Positions 11,871 to 24,364 of a stretch of DNA of 64,000 bases are shown here, piece by piece. Within the stretch, counting starts at the first letter, position 1; the number at the start of each line of letters is the position of its first letter. The translations under genes and the position numbers were made by a program. Below the pieces are notes generated by a model. The model was not told where the DNA came from and ran no database searches. It saw nothing but the letters and a program-made list of their open reading frames with translations. Source of the DNA: Lithospermum erythrorhizon (Eukaryota; Streptophyta; Magnoliopsida; Boraginales; Boraginaceae); NCBI GenBank assembly GCA_019722365.1, contig JADFUC010001346.1, forward strand, positions 744,001-808,000, given 5' to 3'.

Positions 11871-13160
11871 ATTAATTACTTAATTAGTACAAGACAAACT
11901 CTATAAATTAATATTCAAGTGGAACCAATGTAAAATTTATTAATTAAAAGAGTTATTAATTTAACCATAAATTAATAATTATTAAATTATATTATATATA
12001 TATTAATTATTCACTCCAATCCTAAATATAAATCAAATGATTTTTTTTTAAGATAATGAGTATTTGATAATTTTAGGCCTTATTATCAATTTCTCGGAAT
12101 CTCTCTACTGAGTACAGCACAACGATGCAGTATCAACGAGAGAGGCACTGAAGAATTCATAAAAAATGAAGCAGGACAAGAAGAATAAAATATTGTAATA
12201 AAATCCTTCAATATGGAATAGCTCCCATTACTTCAGATTTAAAATATTTTGCTTTTGTGAAGTTCCGAATGAAACCACACACTTCATGTTGCATTATAAC
12301 TCAAACTAATACACAAACTTATGCACGGTGCTTATTCAAGCATGGACCAAAATGGAATAGATAAAAAGCAAATTATAAGAATTCCATTTACAACATTGTT
12401 TGAACCCCTTTCGAATATAATCAACGCTTAATCTATGAACGAAATGCTATATTTTCCAAAGGTCAATGTTTAAAATGCTGTGGACTATAGTCAACATGAT
12501 TATGTTAGAGGTTTATCATTAATGAGAGAGTATTATTATATGAATTTAGCACAGTCATTAATACGGATTTCTTCCTCTTTTCTCTATAATGGGATACCAT
12601 CCTAATTAAGATATTTTTAAAATTGGAACTTTATTATCTTACTATTTATGGGAAATGTATTTGGTTTCATTAATTACGTATATATTAGATGTGCTATGTA
12701 AGATAGGTTAAACTAATTATAGTTTGAATAAAATAAAAAATTGATTAACCTAATTTATATTTAGGATTGAGGGAGCAATATTTTTATTAATTTTATTGAT
12801 GGTCATTGTTCTAATTACAATTAGAAGGCACCTAATGGTTCATATATTCGTGGAAAGTTAAAATTCTTTAAATATTTATTTTTCTTAATTTCTTTTATGT
12901 ATAAAATACGGAGTAGTATTTTATACATCTCCACCCATTTAATTCTTTTTAAAATTTAATCATTGTTTAGAAGTTCAAGGCCTGATGCTTCCATTACTAT
13001 ATATGCTTTTGAAGTTCATAATATTTGAATTGTGAAGGAGGAGAGCTTCATCCATGTCAACCCGTGAAAAGTCATGGTTCATTGGGCATTTTTTTTTCAT
13101 TAATGATAAAAAATATAAATTATACTATTTTAAAATATATTTTTTTATTCTTTGGAATAT
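11870..13160 (+). repeat. Segmental duplication, copy A, 3' part
   Basis: Matches 19690-21060. Shared are the AT-rich block with TTAAATTATATTATAT, the string CACAACGATGCAGTATCAACGAG (here) against its near-copy at about 19945, the GTGCTTATTCAAGCATGGACC-type string, and the closing AATTGTGAAGGAGGAGAGCTTC. No gene is seen in it. Confidence 0.7.
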
Positions 13161-13584
13161 TTTAGGTAATTAGTATCACTTCTTAAAAAAATCATTATTA
13201 TCAATTTTATAAGCTTATCTTTTAATTTTTGTTAATTATATCACAGTCAATTTATTTAATGAATTTTTGGTACACATAATACTAATTAAGTGTATTAAAT
13301 AATTTTGATGCATTTTTTTAAATTATTTCAATTCCTTTATTCCTTCTTTAAATCTGGTAGGCTGATTTTAATTAATGTAGGACATTATTTTACATTGTAA
13401 ATCATTTATATATATTAAATTATATCATCATTAACTTAATTTCATAAACTCCGGTTTCTCAACCGACCTCTCATATCTACTCTTTTCCTTATCAACCAAA
13501 CAAAAAATGCAAAAACATCTCAACCCAACTTCATCTCATTATTCAATTGAACCAACTCAACCAATGCAAGTATAGTATTAGAGG

Positions 13585-13711
13585 TCAAAATTATCATGAA
13601 AAATTTCATTTATTGTGCATCAATATATAACTATATATAAACAAAGGTCAAAATAATTATCATGAAAAATTTCATTTATCAGGTAATCAACTCATAACTA
13701 TATATAAACAA
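13585..13711 (+). repeat. Promoter tandem duplication before SPH-C, two units of about 62 bp
   Basis: Two adjacent units each contain GTCAAAAT, ATCATGAAAAATTTCATTTA and AACTATATATAAACA. Each therefore carries its own TATA-like box. They lie 60 to 180 bases before the ATG at 13768 and are present singly before the related copies D2 and E. Confidence 0.75.
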
Positions 13712-13767
13712 TTGTAACATTCATTATTAAAATCATCTCCTCCATCATTCCCTAAAGTTTGCAAAGC

Positions 13768-16700
13768 ATGGAGGCAACTCGAAATTCTAGTTCTAACGCA
13801 ATATTAAGGTTGCGTACATCTAAAATTTATCGCAACAATTAAATTGATTAAGAAGAATTAACTTCAACACCAAAGGGTCGGTCACTAAAAAATACTGATC
13901 AAGGGTCGGTCAGGTCTCCGACAAACCCTACCCAAATCAACCTCTGGAACGAGGCCCCGGAACTCCAGCCCCCGGTTAATCAAGTAAAAACATAAGGATT
14001 TCTACATTAATTAACCCTAAGTCTGAACTCGAAGAGGGAAGCCTGAGAAATTCTCGCATTAGTCAAGTCACTAAAATTGGGGGCTCGAAACCCCTTAATT
14101 TTATTGATTAAATCGCCAAAACGTGGACGCTCCAGCCAATGTGGGCTCAAAAATGGTAGTTAATCTATAAATCACTGAGTTTAAGTGAAGGGATCACAAG
14201 TTTTCGTGGCTCAACATCAAGATCACAAGAATGTACAAAATCAAAGGCTACAAGGTTATGTGGTCCAAAAAATCAACACTCTAGAAATTAAGTGTGGTGC
14301 AAAAATCATCTAAAAGGTCCTGGGTCATTTATGAAAATATGTTTGACCTAAAGTTAACCTGAACCTTCCTTGGACATAAAGAGGCGCCTAAATTGATACT
14401 TGGCCACCAAGAAAATCTAAATTGTTCTGTATCTCGATTTTGCTCAAAATCATCCAGTCAAGATCGCGATCTAATTCGAAATCAAACCTACTAATCGTAT
14501 TGAAAAGATTCGGCGCCTGTAAACCATAACAATTTTAATTATTTGACCTAAAAGGACACACACAATCATCCACACTAACCAAAAATACAACCAAAAACAC
14601 ACAAACCCCTGGAGAAAATACAGAACGACCTCTCAGTTTCTGTTAAATCTTTGGAGCCGCTTAGCAAACAATTACTGTGGTGGCTAGAAAACAAAACATC
14701 TCAAATTTCTATGTTGACATATATGCTGATTGGAGCTGACGGTAGGAATATGTTAGAAAGAAAGAGTTGTCATGCAGATTTGTGATGAAGCACCTAGTGA
14801 AGTGGCAAATTGGATATGAATACTGTGAGATCGGGATTCTCTCGAGATTGACACAAGCAGTTAATACCTGGCAGTAATCGTTGATTCAACATGCTTGATG
14901 CAAGCCTGTGGTAATTTATGTTTCATTTTCAATTATCGCACAACATTCACCGGACTAAGATGATTTAGAGTATATGGATAAGCCTATGTCGTAAGTAGTG
15001 AAGTCTTATGGCGCAAGACTCAGACCTGAGAAAGACACACGCCAAGTGGAGCTACCGAGATATAAGTGGCTCAACCCAGTGAAAGAACATCGGGGTTTGA
15101 AGTGGATTTTGAGATACCCAATGGTAGTGCCGAAAATCCTTTATGTTTCCGATGAATTTAAGGAAGCTGTTAACGCTTCGGTCTGTGGATGTGCTCTATT
15201 TAAATTTCGATTATTCAGAACTGACGAACACTGATAAATTTCAAAGTTTGATTCATCAACCCATATAGGAATAAATTGATGCTTAGTCCCTATAGCTTGA
15301 TTCTGTATAAGAATACGCCGCGAGTATCCCTATTATAGTTGATCAAGATTACCATTAAGGTCGGAACGCTCCACCCTTCATACGATCATCACTCTACAAT
15401 AACAAGTCAGCCAGCCATTGGGGAGCGAAGCTTAAAGGATTTTAACTTCAAAGCTTAAATCTAAGTCCCAAGTGAGGCCAAATCACTCAAGTCCCACTTC
15501 TATGTTAGAATAAACATAAGCTCAGGCCAAGAAGACAAGCAAAGTGCTAACATTTGCTTCAACACTTGCTTGCTACCCATGTCACCAAGCCTCGGAGTTC
15601 TATCCTAACTGGCACAGCATCAAGGCACTAAGTTCATTGTGTTAAAGCTTACTTCTCTTTCAAGCCACGAAGACCCACCACAAAAGGTGAAGCACTAAAA
15701 TCCCAAAGTCTCATCGAATGTCAGCTTATCCAATTTACGAAGTCCTACCAACGGTGCCGCGAAAAGTCCCATTAATCGCAAATGTTCAGAGTAAGTCCAT
15801 CAAGTCCGGCGACCCAGATCAAGTCCAAGACCAAAATCGTTCAACAACACGAATACACCGCTAAGGCTCCCCGCCTCTGACTCATATCCAAGTCCGCACG
15901 CCTGAACCATCAAGACCGTGACATCTATTCAACAAGGCCTTAACGCCTATCCAACTGGTGTCAAGCCGAGCCTGCTCAACTGTCGAGCCTAAGCTCAAAT
16001 CGTCGTCAAGTGATTCACAAATCGTCAACAACGCTTTAGGATCCGGCTGATACTGATCCTTTCAACTGACAAACCCGTACAATCGGTGAAATTCTTCCAC
16101 ATAGCAAATGATGGCACCTCTTTATCATACACAAAATTTTCTTTCCATTACATTAGCATTTCTCTCTCATTTCAATGATAGGTTAATGAAAGTCCGTGGG
16201 AGTTTTTTTCCACACACAACTCATTTATATGTACTCAACAAGTTAGGTGGCAACACTAAGTTGAAGGTTCATTATATACACCAAAGACGACATCTTGGGA
16301 GGCATACAATTGGTAATGGAGGAACATATAATCTCAATTGTTTTTCAAAGTTCTTTGAAACAACTCTATTCTATTGTCATCTGAGTTTTAACAGGAAAAG
16401 ATCGTTTTGATTTATGTAAGTCAAAGAGAGATGATGGAAGATGAAAAGTTGTTACTGGGATACTGTCAGATGGTAGTTTATGGTTATGTGGATTTGAAGA
16501 ATCCTTGACGCTAAACTCTACTGGTAAAACCCAAAGAAGAGAGCCATTCAGGTATCGTTACTCTACTGATAAAACTAACACAAATGGTATTCAAATATTG
16601 TTACCTAAGCTAAAAATTTAATAATGATTTTTATGATTTCCAGTGTTTGTCTTTGTTGATTTTGGCTCATTAGTATTCATTTCTTATGTAAGATTCTTTA

Positions 16701-16850
16701 ATAGTTCAAGCCAACTCTATTGAAAATGACTCAAGATGCAGGTGTTACGTTGTTATTGGGATATTAAGCCAGATGGAGTTTTGGTAACTGAACTTGAATC
16801 TGACTTCCCAAATTGTACTCCAAGTTCGGAACCCAACCTCGACTCATAAT
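13768..16850 (+). pseudogene. SPH pseudogene, copy C, split by an insertion
   Basis: The 5' end (13768-13810, starting ATGGAGGCAACTCG as in copy D2) is separated by about 2.3 kb of foreign DNA from the body at 16108-16510. The body keeps VRGSFFPHTTHLYVLNKLGG, then a damaged cysteine segment (HYIHQRRHLG in place of HCRSKDDDLG) and LFYCHLSF, and then breaks at about 16410. A second 3' fragment encoding the CYWDIKPDG motif follows at 16735-16790. The closest intact relative is copy E. It cannot make a normal SPH protein. Confidence 0.75.
13830..16100. mobile_element. Insertion inside SPH-C, unclassified
   Basis: About 2.3 kb with no homologue in the related copies D2 and E, higher in GC than its flanks and without a recognisable protein domain. 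The longest frame (14998-15234) gives 78 residues that match nothing I know. It looks like decayed transposable-element DNA. I found no terminal repeats or target-site duplication. Confidence 0.45.
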
Positions 16851-17700
16851 GTTATTCTTTACAGTCCAAAACAAAATCATGCTAACTTTTCCCGGAAAAC
16901 AAACGAGAACCCAACTTACCATGAATAATATATAACTTGCTCTTAGCTTGCATAACTGCTGCCCAAGATATCAAATTCTAAATGGTTGATGCATATTCAA
17001 CAGAGATAATAAGTTTGTAAGTAAACTTTTCAATACTATATGATAATCATCTATGTATTAATTTTAGTAAACAAAGTTGAATTTTGCAATAATACACATT
17101 CAAAGTTATATTATTCGAATAATCAATAACAAACATTACCAATTGACAAATTGAGATAATTAGTTTCCGTGGTACCTGAAAGATTCTTCAATTTAAACAT
17201 CTCCTCTTTTACTCCAACTAAGAAAATAATTTTTTTTATATGACACATTAATCATATTAACATGTTGTGGAACGCATCGATTTAATTCATCAATTAGCGA
17301 GAACATGTTATCTATAATGATAGTATTACAGAAAATGGATTTGGTACATATTCCCATCGTATGTTCTACTTTATGATTTTAAACCACAAAGTCGGAAGAG
17401 AATTAGCTAAAAAATTTACTACTAGATGGCTATGTCAAACAATTTGGGATATTCAGTAGCTTCAATGTTAGCATTGAGTTTGTGGAAATAATTTATTTAA
17501 ATCATAATACATTTATATGACTTATCGTTATTTTTATAAAAATACTTTATCATTATTTTAACCGAATTAAAATTATTAGGAGTTAACTTATATTATGACT
17601 CAAAGGAATAATTAATAATGAGTATTAATTTAATAGAATATAGAAAAAATTAGAAACCAATATTAATTTAATAGTATAAGAGATTCTTTTCTTCTAAGGG
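16850..17700. other. AT-rich spacer inside the SPH cluster
   Basis: No gene, RNA gene or clear repeat unit seen. It separates the broken SPH-C from duplication copy B. Confidence 0.4.
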
Positions 17701-18728
17701 CTTGATATCTCGCTTTAAAACTATATTTTTAAATACTAATTTTAGCTTAAGGGCAATTTAGTAATCAATTGATTCAATCGATGATAAATTCAATGGCTAA
17801 AGATCAAATTTTCTCAATTTTTTCAAAATATAGTAATGAATATTATCCAAATAAATATCAAATCACAAGTAGAAATGAGAAAACTATTAAAAATTTACTC
17901 AACACATGATGTATAGTGATTCAACTTAAGTTTATCCCATTACCAAAAGTAAAGTATGTATTAATATTTTGATATTTTTAGATCGATTATATAAAAATTA
18001 GGGATCGGTATATAAGAGGTCCAATACTTTTGCCTTCTATTTGTGCATCTAGGTATGGAGCAATAGCTGGGTGCAGGTGATGCAACTGGTTGTAAAAAAC
18101 CTGCTTGTTTATGATCTCACCTATAATGAATTCACAATGACTCGCGGTTAATAAAATATATACGCCTCCGTCCCTAAAGATTGGTTTCGATTTTAATGAG
18201 TTTCGAATTTTTTTTAATTTCGAATTCAAATAACGTTTAATGTGTTATGGGTATTGTTAAGATGATGATTATGAAAAATATTTAATACAAGATTTGCATT
18301 TGAAATTTGATATGAAAATATTTGTTAAATATATTTTAAAAGGGAATTAAATAATATTATATAAGTAGATTCATATGCATTGTTAAGATGATAATTAAGA
18401 AAAATATTTAATACAAGATTTGCATTTGAAATTTAATATGAAAATATTTGTTAAATATATTTCCAAAAGTGCGAAATATTACACTAACGACCCTCAAAAT
18501 ATCGGCCATGAGATTGTAACCACTTGATTATATAGACTGTAACATTAAAGAAGACAACCATTTTATTTATATTGATGATACATATTGTTGAAGATTTAAT
18601 TAAATAGTAATTCCATTGTTTGTCAGTAAAAAGAAAATTATTTTAACATTATCGTCAGCCATTATCTAATCTGATTGATTCCAATAGATTTTGTATACAA
18701 TAGCAAAAGATATGATCCAAAATTCACA

Positions 18729-18890
18729 TTAGGAGGGATTTTTAATAATATTCTTACCAAAATTAGCATTAGGGGAGGGATCTTAAATAATGTTCCCACA
18801 AATATCAGTATTTGTGAGGGATCTTAAATAATGTTCTGCACCAAAATTATTAGGGGAGGGATCTTAAATCATGTTCTACCAAATTGGCAC
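18729..18890 (+). repeat. Promoter tandem repeat before SPH-B, four degenerate units
   Basis: The same 40-42 bp unit as at 8331-8454, but four times (starts near 18729, 18769, 18811 and 18850). The middle units are degenerate. The first unit and the start of the second are identical to copy A. Confidence 0.8.
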
Positions 18891-18976
18891 GAACAATCTG
18901 CTTATTGCCTACCACAATCGTTCTATATAAATGATTTGTAGAATTTTTCAAATCATCACATTCATAGTTTAAACCT

Positions 18977-19463
18977 ATGTTGTCGAAGCAATATGTTGCC
19001 TGTTCGAACTCTAACAATTTTGTTGGTAGTTCAACAACAACAATGTTGTAACTAAAGCCCAATCGAGTGCAAGGGAAATTATCAATGATGGGAAAGAGGC
19101 ATTTATTTATCTACGGCAAAAACACACGTAACTATAAATGAACCACATAGGTGATAAGACAAGCTAATATCTACTGTCAATCAAAAGATGATGATATTGG
19201 AAGCCAAGATGTTGGAGATGGAGGATATTACGAGATATCGTTCCGGCCTAGCCTCTGGAAAGATACTCTATTCTATTGTGATATGTCATGGAACGATGTT
19301 CATGGTCATTTTAATGTATATGATCAAGTAAGAGAGAGAAGATAGATGCAGGACTTGTTTTTGGGACGTAAGAAAAGATGGACTTCATGGAACTAATTGT
19401 GAAGGTGGAGCTGAACAGATTTGGTTTAGGTGGGATGATCAATATAAACCCCCACCTCTTTAA
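18977..19463 (+). pseudogene. SPH pseudogene, copy B
   Basis: Begins like SPH-A (ATGTTGTCGAAGCAATATG) but carries several frame-breaking indels in the signal peptide region, near 19140-19165 and near 19325-19340. The central segment (about 19176-19315) is identical to SPH-A over some 135 bases and encodes SKDDDIGSQDVGDGGYYEIS and LFYCDMSW. Its C-terminal frame, unlike that of SPH-A, ends in IWFRWDDQYKPPPL and a stop at 19461-19463, which is probably the ancestral end. Confidence 0.75.
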
Positions 19464-21060
19464 GGCCAGGGTTTCTTCATTTTCACTTTTATTTGTTTTC
19501 ATCTTTTCAGATGAAGTTTTCTTGTTAAACTGTGGGGTCTTCTCTTCTTGATCAATGTTTAAACGAAAATAAATATAATGCTGTTCTCTTTTGGGTTGAG
19601 ATCCCGTTTTGTGCCTTACAAATTAATACTTTGGTTCACTTAGTGCAATAGAAATTCACTTCATTATAATAAACTTTGTATTTGACGATTAATTAATTAA
19701 ATTCACTTAGTGCAATAGAAATTCTATAAATAAATACTCATGAAACCAACAAAATTTATTAATTAAAAGAGTTATTAATTAATCGATAAATTAATACTTA
19801 TTAAATTATATTATATTAGCTCATGGAGAGACATCAATTCTCCAATCCTAAATAATATGTTTTTTTGGAAGATAGTAAAATATTTGACAATTTTAAGTCT
19901 TACTATCAATTTCTTGAAATTGCTATTTGAGTGTAAGATAGAGCACAACCATGCAGTATCAACGAGATAATAATTGAAGAATTCATAAAAAAAATGAAGC
20001 AGGACAAGAAGAATAAAAATAAATAAAATCCCACAATAGTGGAATAGCCACAGCATTTGTGACGTACCATGTTTTGTAGTTCCGAATTAGAAACCATAAA
20101 CTTCCAGTGTTGCATTATAACTCAAACTATTTACTACAAACTTATGCACGGTGCTTGCCCAAGCATGGACCAAAATTTGGAATAGGATAAAAAGCAATTA
20201 TAAAAATTCATCGTCGACAACACTGCTGAATCTCTCTCATTCGGAATACAATCAACGCCTCAGATTCAAACGTAAAATTTAATATCTTCCTTCGTGCTTC
20301 AAGATGAAAATCTTTTTCTTGATTATAGTCAACGCCCCATGACAAAGTTGAAGGAGATATGTTTATCATCTTTTTAAATTTTCATGATGATAAGGTTGAA
20401 ACATAGATTATGAAATTGATGAATTTTATTACTATACGAATTATCATTTAATACGGTAATTCCTTCCTCTTTCATAATGATACCATCCTAATTAGCAAAC
20501 CTTAAAATTGAACTTTATTATCTTACTATTTTATGAGAAATATATTTGATTTCATTAATTAAGAGTATATTAGATGTAACATGGTGTAAGATAGGTTGTT
20601 TAATTTATAATTTGAATAAAGTTAAAATTGATTTAAGTTTAATTTATATTTGTACTGAGTGAAGCAATATTTTATTAATGGTTATTGTTCTAATTATAAT
20701 TAGAAGGCAACTTAATGGTTCATATATCTGCAGTTAAAAATTTTTAAATATTTATTTTTTCTTAATTTTTTATGTATAAAATATATAGTATTTTGTTACA
20801 TTCCACCCAACACCCTTTAGCACTTCAATCATCACTTAGCCCGTGAGTTCGCCTGATGTCTAATTTTACAGCTTTTGGGGTTCATAATATTTGAATTGTG
20901 AAGGAGGAGAGCTTCTCATCCATGTCAACCCGTGAAAAGTTACGGGTTCATTAAATATTTTTTTTATTAATGATTTATTATCGATAAAATATAAATTATA
21001 CTATTTTAAAATATATTTTTATTCTTTTTCTAAGTATTTGTGCACAGTATCACTTTATAA

Positions 21061-22450
21061 GAGAAAACAGGGTGTTATACTGCATTTAACTGAATATCAA
21101 CATCATCCAAAGCACAACTTTAGATTGATCAACCTTAAGGGCCATCCATTTGGCTGTAGGATTGAGTCCCTAGCAGTATTCTCAAAAGGATCATATTCTG
21201 AGTGAAACAACTTAATATATAAACTTGCTTGGTATTTATTAGGATTTATTAGTTCACTTACCGTATGTCATGCTAACTGACATAAAATATTATTCGATCA
21301 TCGATCTGTGATAATCAAGTAACAATTCGATATATAGAATTGGAAAAAAAATATTAAATAACATATTAATTAAATATAATCCTTTCAATACATTTTAAGA
21401 CATTTTTTTATTTTCATTGCAAAACTTAATTTGATTATAAATATCTTATTAGTTACAACATGAAAAATATAAGAAAATGTTATTCAGGAAATATTTTTAA
21501 AAATAAAAAACAATAGTATTATTTTATTTATTAGACTAAAGTCAGATTGAAAGGAGAAAACAGACTGTCACCTTAATTTTTTTCCCCAACATAATACTTT
21601 ACTAAAAAATATACTTCTAAATATTTATATAGTCCGTAGAAAAAAGCTTGATTACCAATAAAAATATGACTAAATTTCATTCGGCACTGAATCCATTTTC
21701 TGCTTATTTCAAATAGATACCCAAATATTTGTCCTTTCAAATAAGCATGTTAGATTTCTTGGCACCCGAACTTTTGAAACGTATTGCAATTGAACTCCAC
21801 TATAATGCGAAACATACCGGCAAAAAGACATTTTAAATATATTACACTTCTTATGGGTCATTTTAAATAACAAACACTTTAATTAGGGTCAATATTTAAT
21901 ATGATAATCTAATTTTAATGACTATAATCAAATAAAATATCATCTACACCAAACATTGGCCGACTCCATAAAAATATATAAATATTTAATGGCTTGGATG
22001 ATGCCGTAGTTGATTTAGGAAATGGCGTGTGAGGTTTCCAACATCCGGTGGTCAGCACATGAGCATCTAACATGTCGTCGCCTTTAGTTGATGCAGATGA
22101 TGTGTTATTCCAACTCGATTTTCGATGAAGTTGAACTTATTTGGCGCAATCAATTGGCTAATTATATGGTGATGTCCTAGATGATGTTTCAAGCTTCCAA
22201 GAACTCAAAAGGCATTGGAGATCTTTTGTAAACAACTCAAGTGGCTACCGAAAGCATAAGTACCCCATGGAGATAAGTTCTCCTTCAAGCTTGTGAAATT
22301 GCTTGACATTTGCCCAGAATCGCGAGTGTCGAGCGAGTCTTTTTCATGGCATGTAAAGCCCGAATTCGGCGTAACAAGCATTGTGACTACCTGCTAAATA
22401 TTCGCCTTGTAGTCCTTTGTGGAAAAAAGATTTATTTTTTAGTACCGATC
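21061..22450. other. Spacer between duplication copy B and SPH-D1
   Basis: No gene seen. AT-rich to about 21950, then about 450 bases of higher GC (22000-22440) with no open frame or domain that I recognise. Confidence 0.4.
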
Positions 22451-22589
22451 CTCGTGGAAGTTTTAGAGCAATTTTAAAAATGGGCAATTGTGAACATGAA
22501 TTGTAAACTTATCGCTATTTTCGCTATTAATTACCCGGTAGTTTTTCAATTATTAAAAAACTTATATGTATATTTCAACCAATTGCTGG

Positions 22590-22707
22590 GCAAGAAAAAG
22601 CCAGTATCCGCGGTTATGTTGCTATTATCGCTTGTGGCCTTTATGGTTATGTCGATTCAGGTAAGCCTGTTGATACGACATTAGACTGGCCTACTAGTGA
22701 GTTGTAA
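22590..22707 (+). pseudogene. SPH 3' fragment, copy D1
   Basis: Only the last part survives. Short frames across 22600-22700 correspond to the GLYGYVDSGKP region and end in the same DWPTSEL-type tail and stop (22705-22707) as copy D2. The 3' flank (22708-23500) matches that of D2 (24365-25150), including GAGTTGGGTTATAAAATCTT. The 5' half is missing. Confidence 0.65.
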
Positions 22708-23931
22708 TCTGTAATAACATTTCAAGATTTCAAGGATTTCTACTGCTTGATTTTAGTGTTTCAGTATTCATTTATGTATGTTTTAGTAGTTGAAGTAATA
22801 TTATATAATACAAGAGCCCAATTCGTAATAGCAAAATGTAGTGTTGTAATGATCCAAAGATAAGTTATACGATACTTACGTTAATAGTTATACAATTTTA
22901 GCTTACCGAACGAATTATTTTGTATATATTGTGATCATGGAATTGAATAATATATATAGAATTGCATGATTCCAAACGTACTGCTTGAAACGAGTTGGGT
23001 TATAAAATCTTTGGCTCAGATCAACTCAGCAGTGGAAAGTAGTATCGGTACATGTAACGGACAATAACTCTCACCCTTACCAAATGAAAAATATATAATT
23101 TTAGTCATGTGAATGTACACTATTTGTTCTTTAATCTAGTTTCTTTTAAGTTTGACTTTTATAACCCAACAAACTCAAACTAACAATATTTTTTAGTTTT
23201 ACACAAAATCAGATTCTTTTATTTTACTTTTTTTCCTTTAAATCTTTTCTGCTACTTAATTTTCATACATCCCTTACTATCATTGTATGGACACAACTAT
23301 CTTTTAAAGTACATGTTTATTATTAGTCGGAGATGACATCCAATTACACTTAGCTTGGGCACTTGGCTATAAATGGAGTTTATGAGCAAAGAAATCTTAG
23401 AAGAGTTCAAATGTTCAATGACAAATTTACATTATTTCTACCTTCTCCATGAGGAAATATCAAATTTGGTATAGTATCATGTTTTCCCTAGTTTTATGTT
23501 TATATCAAATGCTTCAAAATATTTCTTATTTTATTTAGAATAGCTAGAGAAGAATAAAAATAAAAATAAAAAATATATCATAAAACTTCAAGTTTCCTAT
23601 CTTTAAAAATATTTTTTTATTATTAAGATTCAATTTATAATTATTTTCTTAGCAATCTACAATCATCACTAGTTTAGGAGTCGCAAGTCGCCTGAGGCTC
23701 TAATTTCAACCTCTCATATCATATGTCTCTTTTCCTAATAACCAAAAATACAAATGCAACACTCTCATCCCCAAATCCCATTGCATTTAATTTCATGTGA
23801 ACCAAGTATAGTGTTAGAGGTCAAAACCATCATGAAAATTAAATCCTGTTTGTTATTAGCACATCATAGCATGCATGCTTTCATTAAATCATCAACACTG
23901 GCTATATTGTCTCTATAGTTTATTGCAAAGC

Positions 23932-24364
23932 ATGGAGGCAAGTCGAAATTCCTCTTAGTTTCTGAACTAATAATATTGTTAGCATTTCATATTAATAGAT
24001 AATGTAACAATGAAAGCCCGTAGTAAGAATATGTTTCCACACAGTCAACTCATGTATTTATAATCAACAAGTTGGGTGGCCCTGATATGAACGTTCATTG
24101 TCAAATCGCAAGACGATGATCTTGGAGGCATAATTCCAAATGGAGGAACATATGAATTCAAATTGTGCCAAACTACTTTCAAGGAACCTTGTCGGCTGTG
24201 AGATGTTTAGTGGTAAGAGGATAGGCATTTTGATGGGGCCGAATCCGTACAGAGATGAACTAAGATGCAGGCGTTGTTATTGGGACATCAAGCCAGAAAA
24301 ATTCTGCGGTTATACCGATCTCGGTGTTGATTTTGACATTGACTGGCCTACTAGTGAGTTGTAA
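23932..24364 (+). pseudogene. SPH pseudogene, copy D2
   Basis: Starts ATGGAGGCAAGTCG at 23932 but soon meets stops and frameshifts. The pieces VYNQQVGW-like (24060), HCQ..DDDLGG (24095-24125) and CRRCYWDIKPEKFCGY (24268-24320) are spread over different frames. The 3' part from 24140 stays open to the stop at 24362-24364. It is related to copies C and E rather than to A and B. Confidence 0.7.

Larger units (their letters stand above)
17700..21060 (+). repeat. Segmental duplication, copy B (with SPH-B)
   Basis: An uninterrupted counterpart of 7300-9350 plus 11870-13160. It differs by many small indels and by a local tandem duplication of about 130 bp (18256-18350 against 18387-18475, both with AAAATATTTAATACAAGATT). 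Copy A has a single version of this block near 7880-7960. Confidence 0.75.

Noticed and set aside
14998..15234. 78-codon frame in the insertion inside SPH-C
   Set aside because: No recognisable domain. Isolated in repeat-like DNA, and of a length expected by chance.
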